This document shows, piece by piece, positions 14,427 through 15,540 of a stretch of 15,540 nucleotides of DNA. The notes under the pieces are model-generated. The model worked only from the letters and a program-made list of their open reading frames with translations. It had not been told where the DNA came from and made no database searches. This DNA is from an uncultured bacterium (lineage in GTDB: Bacteria > Bacillota > Clostridia > TANB77 > CAG-508): assembly GCA_905215845.1 (NCBI GenBank), contig CAJMRU010000006.1, forward strand, positions 1 to 15,540, given 5' to 3'. Every line of letters begins with the position of its first letter. Position 1 is the stretch's first letter. Made by a program: the position numbers and the translations under genes.

Positions 14427-14524
14427 TGCATCACTTTTGCATAAAATTTTTGTTCTTTGATTAACTCTTGAAGGCTTGTCCTGCAATGTGTATAGGCGTT
14501 GCGTGATGCACGCTATCCTGCCTT
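14427..14524. other. GC-richer structured patch downstream of the right-edge gene
   Basis: The bases 14470-14523 are clearly richer in G+C than anything nearby and hold several overlapping inverted repeats: AAGGC (14471-14475) with GCCTT (14520-14524), GCGTG-ATG-CACGC (14501-14513), and the wider TGCATCAC (14427-14434) with GTGATGCA (14503-14510). In the minus-strand sense GCAGGA occurs twice. The outermost arm overlaps the stop codon region of the partial gene. No T-tract follows, so it is not a standard terminator. It may be a mobile-element end. Confidence 0.5.
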
Positions 14525-15540
14525 TAGATTTTAACAAATTTATCCGAATTGTTTAGTTTTACTTCCGCAGCTTCCTCTACTAATCCTTCATTTTTATCAT
14601 TAAAAACTTCTGCTTTTATTAAGATATTATTTTCTTTTTCTGTAATAAGATAATACTCATTACTATATATTTTAAGTGCACCTTCTCTTGAAAATCCCAT
14701 CTTTTGCAATGATATTACTATATCATTACTAGTTCCATATTGTACATACTCGTACCAATCATTTTCTATAAAATCTATTTTCTTTATTTTCATATATCTT
14801 TCAGAGAATTTTGAAAAATAATTAGCTATTTTAAATAACACAATATTTTCAATAGTATTTAGTGTTCCATTTATAATCCAATTTTTTTGTTCTATACTTC
14901 CTGTATATTCTACATTGCTATTTATTTTCTGATTATATACTTCTTTTATCTGCTCATGATGTTCTATTGCATATTTTACAATTTGACTAAGTCCTAATCC
15001 TAACATCCATCTTTGTAATACAACTGCGTAATATTTTAAATTATTTAGATTTCCTAACCCTTTCTTACTTTCGTATATATTCCATTCAAATTTCCAGTAC
15101 AAAGTTTCTAAAAAAACTAGGACTTCTTTGTATTCTATTGTACTTGGATAAACCAATTCTTCTTTCAAAATTGCCTCATCAATGGCTTCTATTTGATCTA
15201 TAGTAATAGGCATATTATTCGAAATTTTCGACTTCTTCTCCTCAAAGACTTCTTTTATTATTTTTTTATCTTCATCATTAATAAAATTGCTAAATTCTTG
15301 TGAAATATTTCCCATTTTCTCATTTACAATGTCATTTATTAATGTATTCATTATATATCTAATTGATTCATATTGTGGATAAGTCATTGATGTAGTTTTC
15401 TTGATAAATGTTTCTCCATTCTTCAACAATTCAACAATCTCTTTTTTCTTCTTGTCACTAAGAACTTTTTTTATTAATAATTCTTGTTCTGGAACATCAT
15501 TTTCTATTATATTACTACATCTATTTATAATTTCATTACT
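14524..15540 (-). CDS. C-terminal part of a large protein, possibly helicase-like (partial)
   Basis: The frame is open from the window edge (15540 is the first base of a codon) to the stop at 14524-14526, giving 338 residues. An internal TTG at 15429 has no ribosome binding site and is not the start. I see no catalytic motif in this part. The sequence is helical and charged, with segments such as LQRWMLGLGLSQIVKYAIEHH and, near the end, WYEYVQYGTSND followed by LQKMGFSREGALKI. These recall the C-terminal regions of large DEAD/DEAH-box helicases from Gram-positive accessory regions, but this is from memory and weak. The N-terminal motor domains would lie outside the window. It faces the origin, head-on to replication, yet its coding strand is A-rich like the core genes. 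Confidence 0.6.
   Translation of the reverse strand, partial: SNEIINRCSNIIENDVPEQELLIKKVLSDKKKKEIVELLKNGETFIKKTTSMTYPQYESIRYIMNTLINDIVNEKMGNISQEFSNFINDEDKKIIKEVFEEKKSKISNNMPITIDQIEAIDEAILKEELVYPSTIEYKEVLVFLETLYWKFEWNIYESKKGLGNLNNLKYYAVVLQRWMLGLGLSQIVKYAIEHHEQIKEVYNQKINSNVEYTGSIEQKNWIINGTLNTIENIVLFKIANYFSKFSERYMKIKKIDFIENDWYEYVQYGTSNDIVISLQKMGFSREGALKIYSNEYYLITEKENNILIKAEVFNDKNEGLVEEAAEVKLNNSDKFVKI

Noticed and set aside
14471..14524. Integron attC site
   Set aside because: It has inverted repeats but lacks the RYYYAAC/GTTRRRY core pair, and there is no integrase or cassette structure.
15427..15429. TTG start of a 301-aa protein
   Set aside because: The frame stays open to the window edge for 37 more codons and no ribosome binding site precedes this codon.
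1..15540. tRNA or rRNA genes
   Set aside because: I looked for TTCRA-type T-loops with matching acceptor stems and for conserved rRNA segments and saw none.

Overview
The window is the chromosomal replication-origin region of an AT-rich, low-GC Gram-positive bacterium, most likely a Clostridia/Bacillota member. The evidence is the gene order rsmG-mnmG-mnmE-jag-yidC-yidD-rnpA-rpmH | oriC | dnaA-dnaN, strong AGGAGG-type ribosome binding sites, and a Bacillus-like origin. No species can be named from the sequence alone.

Left arm (1-9180). All genes are on the minus strand, so they are transcribed away from the origin. From the origin outwards come rpmH (44 aa), rnpA, yidD, yidC and jag, ending in a strong terminator at 6709-6765. 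Next is a 214-bp inverted-repeat element (6485-6698), then mnmE with its own promoter, mnmG, rsmG with a terminator, and a dacF-type D,D-carboxypeptidase with its own promoter. The block joins ribosome and RNase P biogenesis, membrane-protein insertion (YidC/YidD), RNA binding (KhpB/Jag), tRNA wobble-uridine modification (MnmE-MnmG), 16S rRNA methylation (RsmG) and peptidoglycan trimming. mnmE has a +1 frameshift after its 11th codon: both halves of the conserved N-terminus are visible in adjacent frames.

Origin (9181-9764 and 11124-11445). Clusters of DnaA boxes lie on both sides of dnaA, a bipartite arrangement. The dnaA-dnaN gap ends in a textbook unwinding element: two tandem DnaA boxes, a short GC cluster, six DnaA-trio-type trinucleotides and an AT-only stretch, just upstream of the dnaN ribosome binding site. 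rpmH and dnaA have recognisable promoters facing opposite ways.

Right arm (12562-15540). The dnaN terminator overlaps its stop codon. After it the usual recF/gyrB neighbourhood is not seen. Instead there is an accessory segment whose genes all face the origin: a small two-CxxC protein, an IS91-like (HUH, Y2) transposase broken by a +1 frameshift, an array of seven 17-bp palindromes (consensus AGTTCAC-NNN-GTGAACT) with an eighth related hairpin, a GC-richer structured patch, and the 3' part of a large gene that runs off the window, possibly a helicase-like protein.

Most noteworthy are the palindrome array beside the HUH transposase, the frameshifted mnmE, the MITE-like element upstream of the mnmE promoter, and a 25-bp sequence repeated directly behind the rsmG and dnaN terminators.
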